A stretch of DNA of 64,000 nucleotides from Pogostemon cablin (Eukaryota; Streptophyta; Magnoliopsida; Lamiales; Lamiaceae): contig CM042997.1 in NCBI GenBank assembly GCA_023678885.1, forward strand, positions 23,504,064 to 23,568,063. The letters are read 5' to 3'. The notes under the pieces are model-generated. The model worked only from the letters and a program-made list of their open reading frames with translations, was not told where the DNA came from and ran no database searches. Position numbers and translations under genes: made by a program. Position 1 is the stretch's first letter, and the number at the start of each line of letters is the position of its first letter. Below are positions 24,136-33,302 of this stretch, piece by piece.

Positions 24136-25414
24136 TGGGTGAGACCGTCTCACGGATCTCCTTATGTGAGACGGATCATCCATGGATAAAAAGAATTAAT
24201 TTTAAATTTAATTAATAATTAAATAAATAAAAAAACCCCCTGTTTGTTCCAATTAATTAATTAAGAATAGAATAATTCAAGCAAGAGGCGCTGCTGGACG
24301 TTAAAATTTGAAAACAAAATTTTAATTTTTTTTCTTATTTTATTAATAAATAATTTTATTAATTATTTAAAATATATATTTTTTATTTTTTATTTCTAAA
24401 AAGTTCATAATCAGAATTCAGACGTCACTTTTTATTATATATATCATCACTTTTTATTCATCTTACAAATTAATCATAAAATATTTTTTTATTGATTATC
24501 ATTTTTTATTAATTAGATATCATTTTTTATTAAAATTTTTAATTTTTATTTATTTATTTTAAGAATGTTTCATAAAATAATGCAATTGGATGACTATCAT
24601 GTTTCATTGATCATGTATCACTTTTTAATAAAAATGTTGTCACTTTTTAATAAAAATGTTGTCACTTTTTGTCCTTTTACTAATTTTTCATGAAATAATT
24701 CAATTGGTCAGTTATCACTTTTCCTTAGTATCACTTTTATTTAAAATATTATCACATTTTATCAATTTTATAAATTGTTGTGAAATTCACATTCGTAATA
24801 TTTATCACTTTTTATTAAAGATGTTATCACTTTTTTTCTAAATGTTATCACTTTTCATTTATATAGTATAAACTGTTCATTAAATAGTTCATATTGCCAT
24901 TATCACTTTTCATCAATTGCGTATTACTTTTCCTTATAAAAGGTTATCACTTCTTAGCTTCTCACAGTTATTAGTAAGACGAACTCATATAAATTTTTGA
25001 GAATTATTCATAACATAATTCAAATGAAAAAGTTACCACTTTTATTTGATAAGTATTTTTTTATATAAAAAAAATGTTACTACCTTTAAAAATATTATCA
25101 CATTTTATAAACTTATAATAAATAAATTAAAAAATAAATTAAATGAATAATAATTTTTAAATTATTATTTTTAAATATTAAAAATATATATTAAAAAAAT
25201 TGTAGAAAAAATACATTTAAAGGGTAATTAATTTTTAAATTTTCTAATTTAATATCAACCAAACAAGCCTTTTAAATTTATTTAGGCCCAAATAATTTTA
25301 CTCTATAACTAAATTTCAATTTTAAAACAACCAAACAAGGCCCTTTAAAATTATTTAGTTGAGTTAATGGGTAATCCGTCTCACATAAGGGGATCCGTGA
25401 GACAGTCTCACCCA
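24136..25414. mobile_element. Non-autonomous TIR element with GTGAGAC termini
   Basis: Left end TGGGTGAGACCGTCTCACGG and right end (minus strand) TGGGTGAGACTGTCTCACGG match and continue through CTTATGTGAGACGGAT. Each TIR is itself a small palindrome (GTGAGACNGTCTCAC). The 1.2-kb core is extremely AT-rich and dense in the word TATCACTTTTTATT and variants (more than 15 between 24425 and 25095). There is no ORF and no clear target duplication. Related debris lies at 1-546 and 26560-26840. Confidence 0.7.
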
Positions 25415-25565
25415 AATCTTTGCCTTTTCTTTAACCTTGTGTTCAATTAAAAAAAGATTAGTAGCTAAAATTTCTTAATCAAACACCTAGATTACAGTTA
25501 TCTTCACGCACATAAATGTGATTTTCATTTTTTTATTATTTTTTTATCGCATTTCTTATATTATA

Positions 25566-25831
25566 CTTTATCCGTTCCACAATAAGGAGTGCATTTTACC
25601 ATTTTCGTCCGTCCCAACACAAGAGGTGTATTTTCCTTTTTAGTAAATGGGACCCACACAAAATCATTAATATATCTCCATGGGACCCACACACCATACT
25701 AATAAACCTACCCATTTTACATTTAAATATTATTTCTCTCACCTCAACTACCATTAACTACCCATTAAATATTATATCTCATAATTTATGTGCAAAAAAG
25801 TTTTGCCACTCTTATAGTGGGATGGAGGGAG
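25566..25831. mobile_element. Stowaway MITE
   Basis: Starts CTTTATCCGTTCCACAATAA and ends CTTATAGTGGGATGGAGGGAG; TA on both sides (25564-25565, 25832-25833). Confidence 0.8.
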
Positions 25832-25860
25832 TATATGTTCCTCCCAATATTTCATTAAAG

Positions 25861-26014
25861 GCAAAAGCTCTTGTGTCCCGGGGACATACCGTACCCCCAT
25901 GGGAAAACAAGAATAAAGTGTTCCCTCCCCTTCCATATTCTATTTAACCCTATGTATTGCTAGGGGTTTAAATTGAGTTTGGGGACATGGGGACACGGTA
26001 TAGGAGCCTCACTC
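25861..26014. mobile_element. Short MITE, GCAAAAGCTC family
   Basis: Begins GCAAAAGCTCTTGTGTCCCG and ends GGACACGGTATAGGAGCCTC..., a rough inverted pair. Flanks TTCATTAAAG (25851-25860) and TTCATTAAAAG (26015-26025) look like a 9-10-bp target duplication with one extra A, which would fit a Mutator-type element. A second, inverted copy at 53421-55062 is split by a hAT insertion. Confidence 0.6.
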
Positions 26015-26036
26015 TTCATTAAAAGCAATATTTGTA

Positions 26037-26266
26037 CTCCCTCCGTCCCGCACCAAGGGTCTTTTTTTTTTTTTCATTTTGGTCGTCCCACCTAAAGAGT
26101 TTCCGTTCCTTTTTTATACACATGGTTCCACACTCACCCACTAATACAATTAAAATATGGGGTCCACACTCCCACTAATACAACTACCCACTACACATTA
26201 AATAATAATACTCCTTAATCTACGTGCAAAAAAGCAAAATGCACCCTTGGTGCGGGACGGAGGGAG
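26037..26266. mobile_element. Stowaway MITE
   Basis: Nearly perfect inverted ends CTCCCTCCGTCCCGCACCAA and TTGGTGCGGGACGGAGGGAG; TA at 26035-26036 and 26267-26268. Confidence 0.95.
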
Positions 26267-26307
26267 TAGAAGATTGTCTCATGATGAGAATATTTTACTC
26301 TTTTTTA

Positions 26308-26550
26308 TCCCCTCCATCATACCACAAAGAGTGCATTTTGTTATTTTCTGTCAGTCCCAATATAAGAGGTGCATTTATCTTTTTAGTAAGTGGGACTAAA
26401 ACAATTAATATATTTTCATGGGACTCACACACCACACTAATATACAACCCACTATATATTAAAATATTATTTATCTCTCATTATCTACACATTAAATACT
26501 ACTCCACGTGCAAAAAAATAAACACCACCCTCGTGATGGGATGGAGGGAA
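26308..26550. mobile_element. Stowaway MITE (right end slightly eroded)
   Basis: Starts TCCCCTCCATCATACCACAA after TA and ends CGTGATGGGATGGAGGGAA. The right TA has mutated to TG. Confidence 0.75.
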
Positions 26551-26598
26551 TGATTAGTTATCATTTTTCAGTGGAGATAGTATCATTTTTAAAAAATA

Positions 26599-26669
26599 CT
26601 CCATCCGTCCGCTTTCAAGGGTTCCAACTTATTAGAGGAAAATGAACCCTTAAAAGCGGATGGAGGGAG
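26599..26669. mobile_element. 71-bp minimal Stowaway hairpin
   Basis: Ends CTCCATCCGTCCGCTTTCAA and TAAAAGCGGATGGAGGGAG are inverted and pair over most of the length, flanked by TA (26597-26598, 26670-26671). Nearly all of the usual 200-270-bp interior is missing, leaving almost only the two arms. Confidence 0.85.
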
Positions 26670-26845
26670 TACTCATACTTCTCATTTATATAGCGAATTA
26701 TTCAAAAAGCATTTTATTTGAACGGTACTTATCACTTTTCATCAATTATGTATAATTTTTTATTAAAATATTATCACCTTTTATTTGTTTTACGAAGCTC
26801 GTTCTGTAAAACTGTCTCACATAAGTAAAAGTCTTTAAGAGTGAG

Positions 26846-27652
26846 TGTAACAACAAATATTGTATTTATAATAAAATAAATACAAAAGAATTACAATAAT
26901 AATCCAAAGGATTAAACTTGAAAATTTAGGAACAATCTCTATCAATCCTCTGATTCTTCTCTCGAACCAATTTGGACTTTGACTTGACTTGGCTTGTGTG
27001 TTGACCGCGTTGACTGTGTGTGTTGAGTCGGATCTTCAGTTGAAGCTTGTCCGGACTCGAATTTGGGGCTTTATAACGTTTATCCAGAGGCGTCGAGCCT
27101 TTGTTTGGATTAAACGTACTTGATCCGAAGAACACTCGATCTGGGGGCTTAGCACCTTAATCCCGGGTCGTATGCTGTTCTTGGCGCGAAGAACACCGAA
27201 GAACTCAGTTTATGAAGAACGCTTGATTTGGGGGGCTCCGCACCTTAATCCCGACTCGTTTGCCGTTCTTGACTTGAAGATGCTTGAAGATCTCAAGGGA
27301 GCACTGCTCGTATTCTTGATCTCTTCAGAGCGTTTATGTCTTCAAGTATTTGAGTGTGTCTGGAATGAATGGAGGAGGACTCCTTATATAGGTGAAGTAT
27401 GAGGATACCCCATAAATAACTCGCAGCCTGATTGGTCAGTTTTGACCTAATTATGCGGGCTTGGGCCTTTCACTTTCTTAGGCTTTAAGTCAGACTTATT
27501 TGACTGGATCTTACCCAATTATAAATTATTTACTCATTTATTTTAGGAATTTATTTATTTAAATCCCTTAATAAATAAATAATTAATTGATAATTATTGC
27601 ATTAATTTGCCACATATTTTCCTTAATGGGCAATAAAATTCAAGTGCTTACA
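26846..27652 (-). repeat. LTR (3' LTR in element orientation)
   Basis: 807 bp, TG...CA. It contains two diverged copies of an approximately 90-bp block (ending CTGTTCTTGG and CCGTTCTTGA on the plus strand). Confidence 0.93.
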
Positions 27653-27662
27653 AATGCCCCCT

Positions 27663-27708
27663 CGCATTTTGTTCACGGACGCCTTTGTGTTGAAGTGAAC
27701 AAATTGCG
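27663..27708 (-). repeat. Conserved stem-loop next to the polypurine tract
   Basis: Arms CGCATTTTGTTCAC (27663-27676) and GTGAACAAATTGCG (27695-27708) pair at 13 of 14 positions. The same structure, with other bases, is present at 41259-41304 and 63681-63725. Confidence 0.8.
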
Positions 27709-27884
27709 ATAATCCATTCTTGATCAACATGATTGAATTTTATTGCTTGCCTCACCAACTTGATATGAATAGCCTGAATTATGACTGAACTTAGTGAAGT
27801 GCTAAGCTGCCTACGTACCTCTTTGAAGAGGATCAAGTCATAACGTAGTTCAAAGAGACATGATTTGATTTGAATGGGGGATCG

Positions 27885-28650
27885 TACACATTTTATACTC
27901 ATACGGGCCAGGAGTAACATGCAGTTTAAGCTCGTGCGTCGAGAAGCATTGGACTTGAATTTGTTGACAGTTTATACTCGTGTCAATGAGTTTTGAATTT
28001 GAACTTGTAGATAGTTTATACTCGTATCAAGGAGTCTTGTGTGGACATTTTTCACTCGTGTCGAGGAGTATTGTATGAACAGTTTTTGCTCGTGCCGAGG
28101 AGCATATTGTGTAGATAGTTTAAGCTCGTATCAAGGAGCCTTGTGTAAAGAGTTTAGTCTCTTCTCAAGGAGATTTGATTTGATGTGTAGACAGTTTTAG
28201 CTCATGTCAAGGAGCGTAACTTGAGGATTTTAGATAGTTTAAACTCATATCAAGGAGCGTGACTTGTAGATAGTTTTAGCTCATGTCAATGAGCGTGATG
28301 TAGACAGTTTTCGCTCGTGTTAGGGAGCGTGATATAGACAGTTTTCGCTCGTATCGAGGAGCCATGAATTTAATTTGTGTTAGATAGTTTAGGCTCGTAT
28401 CAAGGAGTATGACTTGAGGCTTTTTAGATAGTTTAAGCTCGTATCAAGGAGTATAATGCAGACAGTTTTAGCTCGTATCAAGGAGCATGACTTGAGGCTT
28501 TTTAGATAGTTTAAGCTCGTATCAATGAGCATAATGCAGACAGTTTTAGCTCATGTCAAGGAGCATTGTGTATGGGGACTTTTAGATAGTTTAAGCTCGT
28601 ATCAAGGAGCGTCATGCAGACAGTTTTAGCTCATGTCAAGGAGCTTTGAC
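27885..28650 (-). repeat. Array of about 20 short inverted repeats with covarying outer pair
   Basis: Each unit has the plus-strand form NCTC-(about 8 nt)-GAGN', usually GCTCGTATCAAGGAGC, preceded by GATAGTTTAA or GACAGTTTTA. Unit spacing is 33-36 or 42-47 bp. The outer pair is G:C in most units (for example 28123, 28470, 28514, 28595), A:T in several (27897, 27974, 28019, 28053) and T:A at about 28158 (TCTCTTCTCAAGGAGA). A few are mismatched (about 28243, 28393, 28437). Stops in all frames exclude coding. The array lies between gag and the 3' LTR. Confidence 0.85.
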
Positions 28651-28666
28651 TTGATTTATCAACAGT

Positions 28667-30016
28667 TTATTGCCCCCAATCTTGGGATGCACTATTTTCT
28701 CTTGCTTCAACTTCATTTCTATTAATCTTTATAGAAACTGCAGCCTTTGTTTGTGGTTCCTCTTCCAAGGGCTCATTGAAGGACATGTATTCAAAATCGA
28801 AAGAGTCTTGAATAGAGGGCCATTCGATGTCATTTGATGTCAGACTTAACTCCATGTCGTGAGCTCTTGAAGCCAACTCTTCAAAAGTTTTAGGTCGAAT
28901 TCCTTGGAGTATGTAGCTAAGATTCCATTGCATCCCTTGAATGCACATTTCTATAGCTGAAGTTTTTGATAGCTTTTCTTTACAATTTAGGCTTAGGCTC
29001 CTCCATCTATTGATGTAGTCGATGACATATTCTTCATCCCTTTGACGAGTATTTGTTAGCTCCAACATGCTAACAATTCTTCGTGTGCTATAGAAGCGGC
29101 TGAGGAATACTTTTTCCATTTGCCCCCAACTGTCAATGGAGTTGGCTTCCAAGTCGATGTACCAATCAAAGGCATTTCCTCTTAAAGATCGGACGAATTG
29201 TCTCACCATGTGATCTCCATAGGTCCCAGCATCATTGCATGTCTCGACGAAGTGCGCCACATGTTGTCTTGGATTGCCTTTGCCATCGAATTGTTGAAAC
29301 TTGGGAGGTTGGTAGTCAGTTGGCATCCTCAAGTTGTCAATCCTCTTTGTATATGGCTTGACGTAGGTTGAAGAAGATTTGGAGCTCCCTTCAAACTTAT
29401 CATTTATCGTCTCCAACACGATGTTCTTTAATTGGTTGATAGGAATCATTCCGTCAGTTGAAACTTGTATCGTATACTCAGCTGGCTTTTCTTCAGATAG
29501 ATGATGCTTCGTTGAGTCTTTCTCCCCGTGTTCATCCTCAACTTGTTTCTCATTTGTACGATTTGTCTCCACATTCTCCATTTTCTTCATAAGTATAGAG
29601 ATTTTTACGTCTTGAGCTTCCATATGCTTCGTGAGTCCTTCAATGGCTCTCATCATACTTGCTAGTTGTTCCTCAATTGTCATAGCATTTGTTGTCATCA
29701 CTGCAGCTGCAACTGAGGTAGATGGTGAACTTGGCATTGAGTGAGGAGTTGAGTAGGTAGAATCATCTTCACTATTTTTGTCTCCGTGCAATGGCTTGTT
29801 AAGAGCAATCCCAACCACATGGTTTGTCTCTGAGGAGGCTTCAGACATACTTCTTGTAATGAGTTCAGCATTTTCAATTTGCAACTCTTGAGGCTTTGAT
29901 GCAGTTTGCCTTCGTATCGCAATCTTTAGCGGAGTCATAACTTGCATCTTCGCAGCTTGTAGCTCTAAAGGCTTTGAGGTAGATGACCTTTTTATCGCGA
30001 TCCTAAGAGGAGTCAT
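28667..30016 (-). CDS. Gag-like polyprotein of TR-GAG element
   Basis: An intact frame; the first Met after the primer site (30016) gives 449 residues. The N-terminus has two tandem copies of an MTPLRIAI(K/R)R...SKPxELQ module. The middle (about residues 120-180) is predicted coiled-coil and charged. Residues about 225-390 match the Gypsy-type retrotransposon gag (capsid) domain: QFDGKGNPRQHVAHFVETCN, FVRSLRGNAFDWYIDLE, WGQMEKVFLSRFYSTRR. No CCHC zinc knuckle is seen, and the C-terminus ends SQDWGQ. Gag should form cytoplasmic virus-like particles; with no pol on the element, reverse transcription must come from a partner. The frame is open further upstream into the LTR, but that part is hydrophobic and unlikely to be translated. 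Confidence 0.85.
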   Translation of the reverse strand: MTPLRIAIKRSSTSKPLELQAAKMQVMTPLKIAIRRQTASKPQELQIENAELITRSMSEASSETNHVVGIALNKPLHGDKNSEDDSTYSTPHSMPSSPSTSVAAAVMTTNAMTIEEQLASMMRAIEGLTKHMEAQDVKISILMKKMENVETNRTNEKQVEDEHGEKDSTKHHLSEEKPAEYTIQVSTDGMIPINQLKNIVLETINDKFEGSSKSSSTYVKPYTKRIDNLRMPTDYQPPKFQQFDGKGNPRQHVAHFVETCNDAGTYGDHMVRQFVRSLRGNAFDWYIDLEANSIDSWGQMEKVFLSRFYSTRRIVSMLELTNTRQRDEEYVIDYINRWRSLSLNCKEKLSKTSAIEMCIQGMQWNLSYILQGIRPKTFEELASRAHDMELSLTSNDIEWPSIQDSFDFEYMSFNEPLEEEPQTKAAVSIKINRNEVEARENSASQDWGQ

Positions 30017-30064
30017 ACTTTGTATCTTCGAGCTTGTTGAGAGAAGAGATGAAAGGTAGAGACT

Positions 30065-30082
30065 GTCCCACTGGGCGTGCCA
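30065..30082 (-). other. Primer binding site
   Basis: Minus strand TGGCACGCCCAGTGGGAC, starting with the TGG expected opposite a tRNA CCA end and five bases inside the LTR. The identical 18-mer is in the second element at 43672-43689. I cannot name the tRNA with confidence. Confidence 0.75.
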
Positions 30083-30087
30083 AAATT

Positions 30088-30894
30088 TGTAACAACAAAT
30101 ATTGTATTTATAATAAAATAAATACAAAAGAATTACAATAATAATCCAAAGGATTAAACTTGAAAATTTAGGAACAATCTCTATCAATCCTCTGATTCTT
30201 CTCTCGAACCAATTCGGACTTTGACTTGACTTGGCTTGTGTGTTGACCGCGTTGACTGTGTGTGTTGAGTCGGATCTTCAGTTGAAGCTTGTCCGGACTC
30301 GAATTTGGGGCTTTATAACGTTTATCCAGAGGCGTCGAGCCTTTGTTTGGATTAAACGTACTTGATCCGAAGAACACTCGATCTGGGGGCTTAGCACCTT
30401 AATCCCGGGTCGTATGCTGTTCTTGGCGCGAAGAACACCGAAGAACTCAGTTTATGAAGAACGCTTGATTTGGGGGGCTCCGCACCTTAATCCCGACTCG
30501 TTTGCCGTTCTTGACTTGAAGATGCTTGAAGATCTCAAGGGAGCACTGCTCGTATTCTTGATCTCTTCAGAGCGTTTATGTCTTCAAGTATTTGAGTGTG
30601 TCTGGAATGAATGGAGGAGGACTCCTTATATAGGTGAAGTATGAGGATGCCCCATAAATAACTCGCAGCCTGATTGGTCAGTTTTGACCTAATTATGCGG
30701 GCTTGGGCCTTTCACTTTCTTAGGCTTTAAGTCAGACTTATTTGACTGGATCTTACCCAATTATAAATTATTTACTCATTTATTTTAGGAATTTATTTAT
30801 TTAAATCCCTTAATAAATAAATAATTAATTGATAATTATTGCATTAATTTGCCACATATTTTCCTTAATGGGCAATAAAATTCAAGTGCTTACA
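30088..30894 (-). repeat. LTR (5' LTR in element orientation)
   Basis: 807 bp and almost identical to 26846-27652; the differences noticed are CCAATTCGG for CCAATTTGG and GAGGATGCC for GAGGATACC. Confidence 0.93.
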
Positions 30895-31245
30895 GTGAGT
30901 TTAGTGTGAATTGGGTTCACACGTGAATCTTGTTTAACAAAATTAAATAAAAAAAATTACTCTTAAAAAGAGTAATTATTTTTTTATTTAGAAGAGTAAT
31001 AGTTTATCTCTCTAAAAAATAATTTTTTATATATTGAAAAGTAATCGATAAATTAGGAGTTACAATAATTTTAAGAGTAATTTTTTATTTAAAAGAATAA
31101 TAATTTATGTCTCTAAAAAATAATTTTTTATGTATTAAAGAGTAATACCCCATTCGTCCACCTATAACGTACTCATTTGTTTTTTTCATGTAGATTAAGA
31201 AATATATTTTATATAAAATATATTTTATTTTTGTATCAGCGAGTA

Positions 31246-31502
31246 CTCCCTCCATCCCACAAAAATTTGCATGCCTTTTCCGGCACGGAGATTAAGAAAA
31301 GTAATATTAACTTTTAGGGGTATTATGATATTTTTTTTTAATAAATAAATAATAAAGTATGTTATGTGTGTTAAGTTTTTTAAAAATAAAGTGTATGGAA
31401 AAGAGTAATTGTGTTTGACTTTCTACTTTTGTAGAAATATACAAACTTTTGTAGGACAATTCAAAATGAAAAATGTGTCATCTAAAATGGGAAATGGGAC
31501 TA
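31246..31502. mobile_element. Stowaway MITE, right end decayed
   Basis: Clear left end CTCCCTCCATCCCACAAAAA after TA (31244-31245). The right end is only approximate (AAATGGGAAATGGGAC). A second left-type end (CCCCATTCGTCCACC, about 31148) just upstream has no partner. Confidence 0.5.
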
Positions 31503-31868
31503 GATATGTGTGAGAGCTTTCTATAAACCAGAAAAGTAAATGACTAAAATGACCTTTAAAATAGACTTTAAGAAAAGTAAATGACTAAAATGATCTTTAA
31601 AATAAACTTTGGTATTCACACGTGTATGTTTGTGAATTATTAAAGGTGATGGGGATGCAATAATTCTATTTATGGCATAATTTCCGATAATAAAGTGGAA
31701 AGCGCATTCCACCTGTGGGCAGAGGACACGTAAAACTGTAAAAGTGGTGTGAATGATTTAGGGGTACGCGTGTATCCAATCCTAAAATGACTCAGCTACC
31801 CCTCAGTGCTCAAGGATTAAGGAACCCTATGCAGGAGTGTTTTGGGGATTTTATCGATATAACTTATA

Positions 31869-32153
31869 CTCCCTTCGTCCCCGAATACTTTACGTATTAT
31901 TGTGAGTGGAGTTTAAGAAAATATTGTTATTTTATATATAAAATAAGAAAGAGAAGAAATATGTTAATTAATTTAATGAAAATTGTGTGTAAAGTTGTTG
32001 GAATATGTGAAAAGTGAGTATTATGTTGGGATGTGTGTAAAAAGTAAGTATTATTATAATGTATTTTTACTATTTTTAGTAAAAATAAAATGTGAAATGC
32101 TTTGTAGGACGGATGAAAAGAAAAATGTGAAATACTTTGGGAGACGAAAGGAG
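31869..32153. mobile_element. Stowaway MITE
   Basis: Ends CTCCCTTCGTCCCCGAATAC and ACTTTGGGAGACGAAAGGAG; TA at 31867-31868 and 32154-32155. Confidence 0.8.
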
Positions 32154-32503
32154 TAAATTGCAACTTAATCTAATCTAATCTAATTTAATCTAAAATCAAT
32201 CATCCAAATATAAAAGAAGAGAAATAAACATGGGAAAATGTGAGGTAGGGGTTGGTTAACTTACGCACTTCAATGTGAGTTAGTGATGTTTGTTTTGGGT
32301 GGGATCTGATTCCCGTAACTGCAACAGTGATGAGAAATTCACTGCAGTTACGGGAGAGGATCCACCCTCTCTTGGGTGTGATTAGTGTGATTACAAGGAA
32401 GAAATTTGGATTTAGGATTAATTGACTTTGTTAAATTCAAATCTAAGTTTATTTTGGAGAAATTTAACTAAAAATAAATTTGATCTTTTATGTTAAATTA
32501 ATA

Positions 32504-32776
32504 CTCCTTCCGTCCCATTTTCATCTTCATATTTACTGTACGCACGCAAATTAAGAAAAATCACTTTTTGAGTAACTTTTGGGGGTAATTTGGTATTTTT
32601 GGGTAATAAATAAATGATAAAGTATGTTATGTGTGTTAAAAAGGTGATGACAATTTTGAAATTAAAGTATGTTAGGGGGATATTATTTATGTACTTTTTC
32701 CTTTTATGGAAATATGAAGTTGAAATTGGGACGGACCAAAACGGAAAGTGTGAAGTTGAAGTTGGGACGAAGGGAG
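32504..32776. mobile_element. Stowaway MITE
   Basis: Ends CTCCTTCCGTCCCATTTTCA and TGAAGTTGGGACGAAGGGAG; TA at 32502-32503 and 32777-32778. About 100 bp upstream of the MULE. Confidence 0.85.
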
Positions 32777-32876
32777 TATGTAAGAGTAAAAGGGTGTGAG
32801 TGAAATAGTAAGATGTGATGTATGCGTTAGAGGTAGGTGAAATAGATTAGGTAATCATAAATTTGGATTTAAAAAT

Positions 32877-32960
32877 GAGATAGCACTTTTTCTGCCCTAT
32901 ATGACAAATGCAACATCTTTTTTGCCCTATACTTTTTAAAACATCTAATTTGCCCTGTTT
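32877..32960. repeat. MULE left terminal inverted repeat
   Basis: Pairs with 38888-38970. Shared blocks are TGCCCTATATG, CAACATCTTTTTTGCCCTA and ATCTAATTTGCCCT (ATCTAAATTGCCCT on the other side). Confidence 0.85.
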
Positions 32961-33302
32961 TTTGTGTGTATTCCTAATTTACCCCCCTGACACATGTCAT
33001 ATCTTTCCCTTTTTTTTAAATCTCGTGATTACTGCCCAGCGGTTAAAAGTACCGCTTTTAATGGCATTGAATTTGGGGAGAGAATCTTTGACCCCCTTAT
33101 CTCAAATTTTTTTTGTTATTTACTCCCTGTATCTCTCACTCTCTCTCTCTTTTCATCGGCACCATTCTCAAACTCCCTGTATACTCTCCCTTTCTCTCTC
33201 TCTCAAACTCGATTTCTCTGTCGAACACAGCTCTCCGTCCGGGCCTCCGGCGTGTCGTTCAATCCATCGTCATCCCCACGTCGAAAATTAGCAGTAGCAA
33301 AT

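Larger units (their letters stand above)
26846..30894 (-). mobile_element. Complete TR-GAG (gag-only LTR retrotransposon)
   Basis: Two 807-bp LTRs (26846-27652 and 30088-30894) begin TGTAAC and end CTTACA on the plus strand and are flanked by GTGAG on both sides (26841-26845, 30895-30899). I noticed only two differences between the LTRs, so the insertion is young. The element reads on the minus strand. Its primer site TGGCACGCCCAGTGGGAC is at 30065-30082, followed by gag (30016-28667), a hairpin array (about 28650-27885), a stem-loop (27708-27663) and the polypurine tract GAGGGGGCATT at the 3' LTR edge. No protease, RT, RNase H or integrase is encoded. It must be mobilised in trans. Gag type points to the Gypsy superfamily. 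Confidence 0.92.

Noticed and set aside
27885..28650. Regularly spaced repeats resembling a CRISPR array
   Set aside because: They lie inside an LTR element of a plant genome, the spacers are also related to each other, and no cas-like gene is present.
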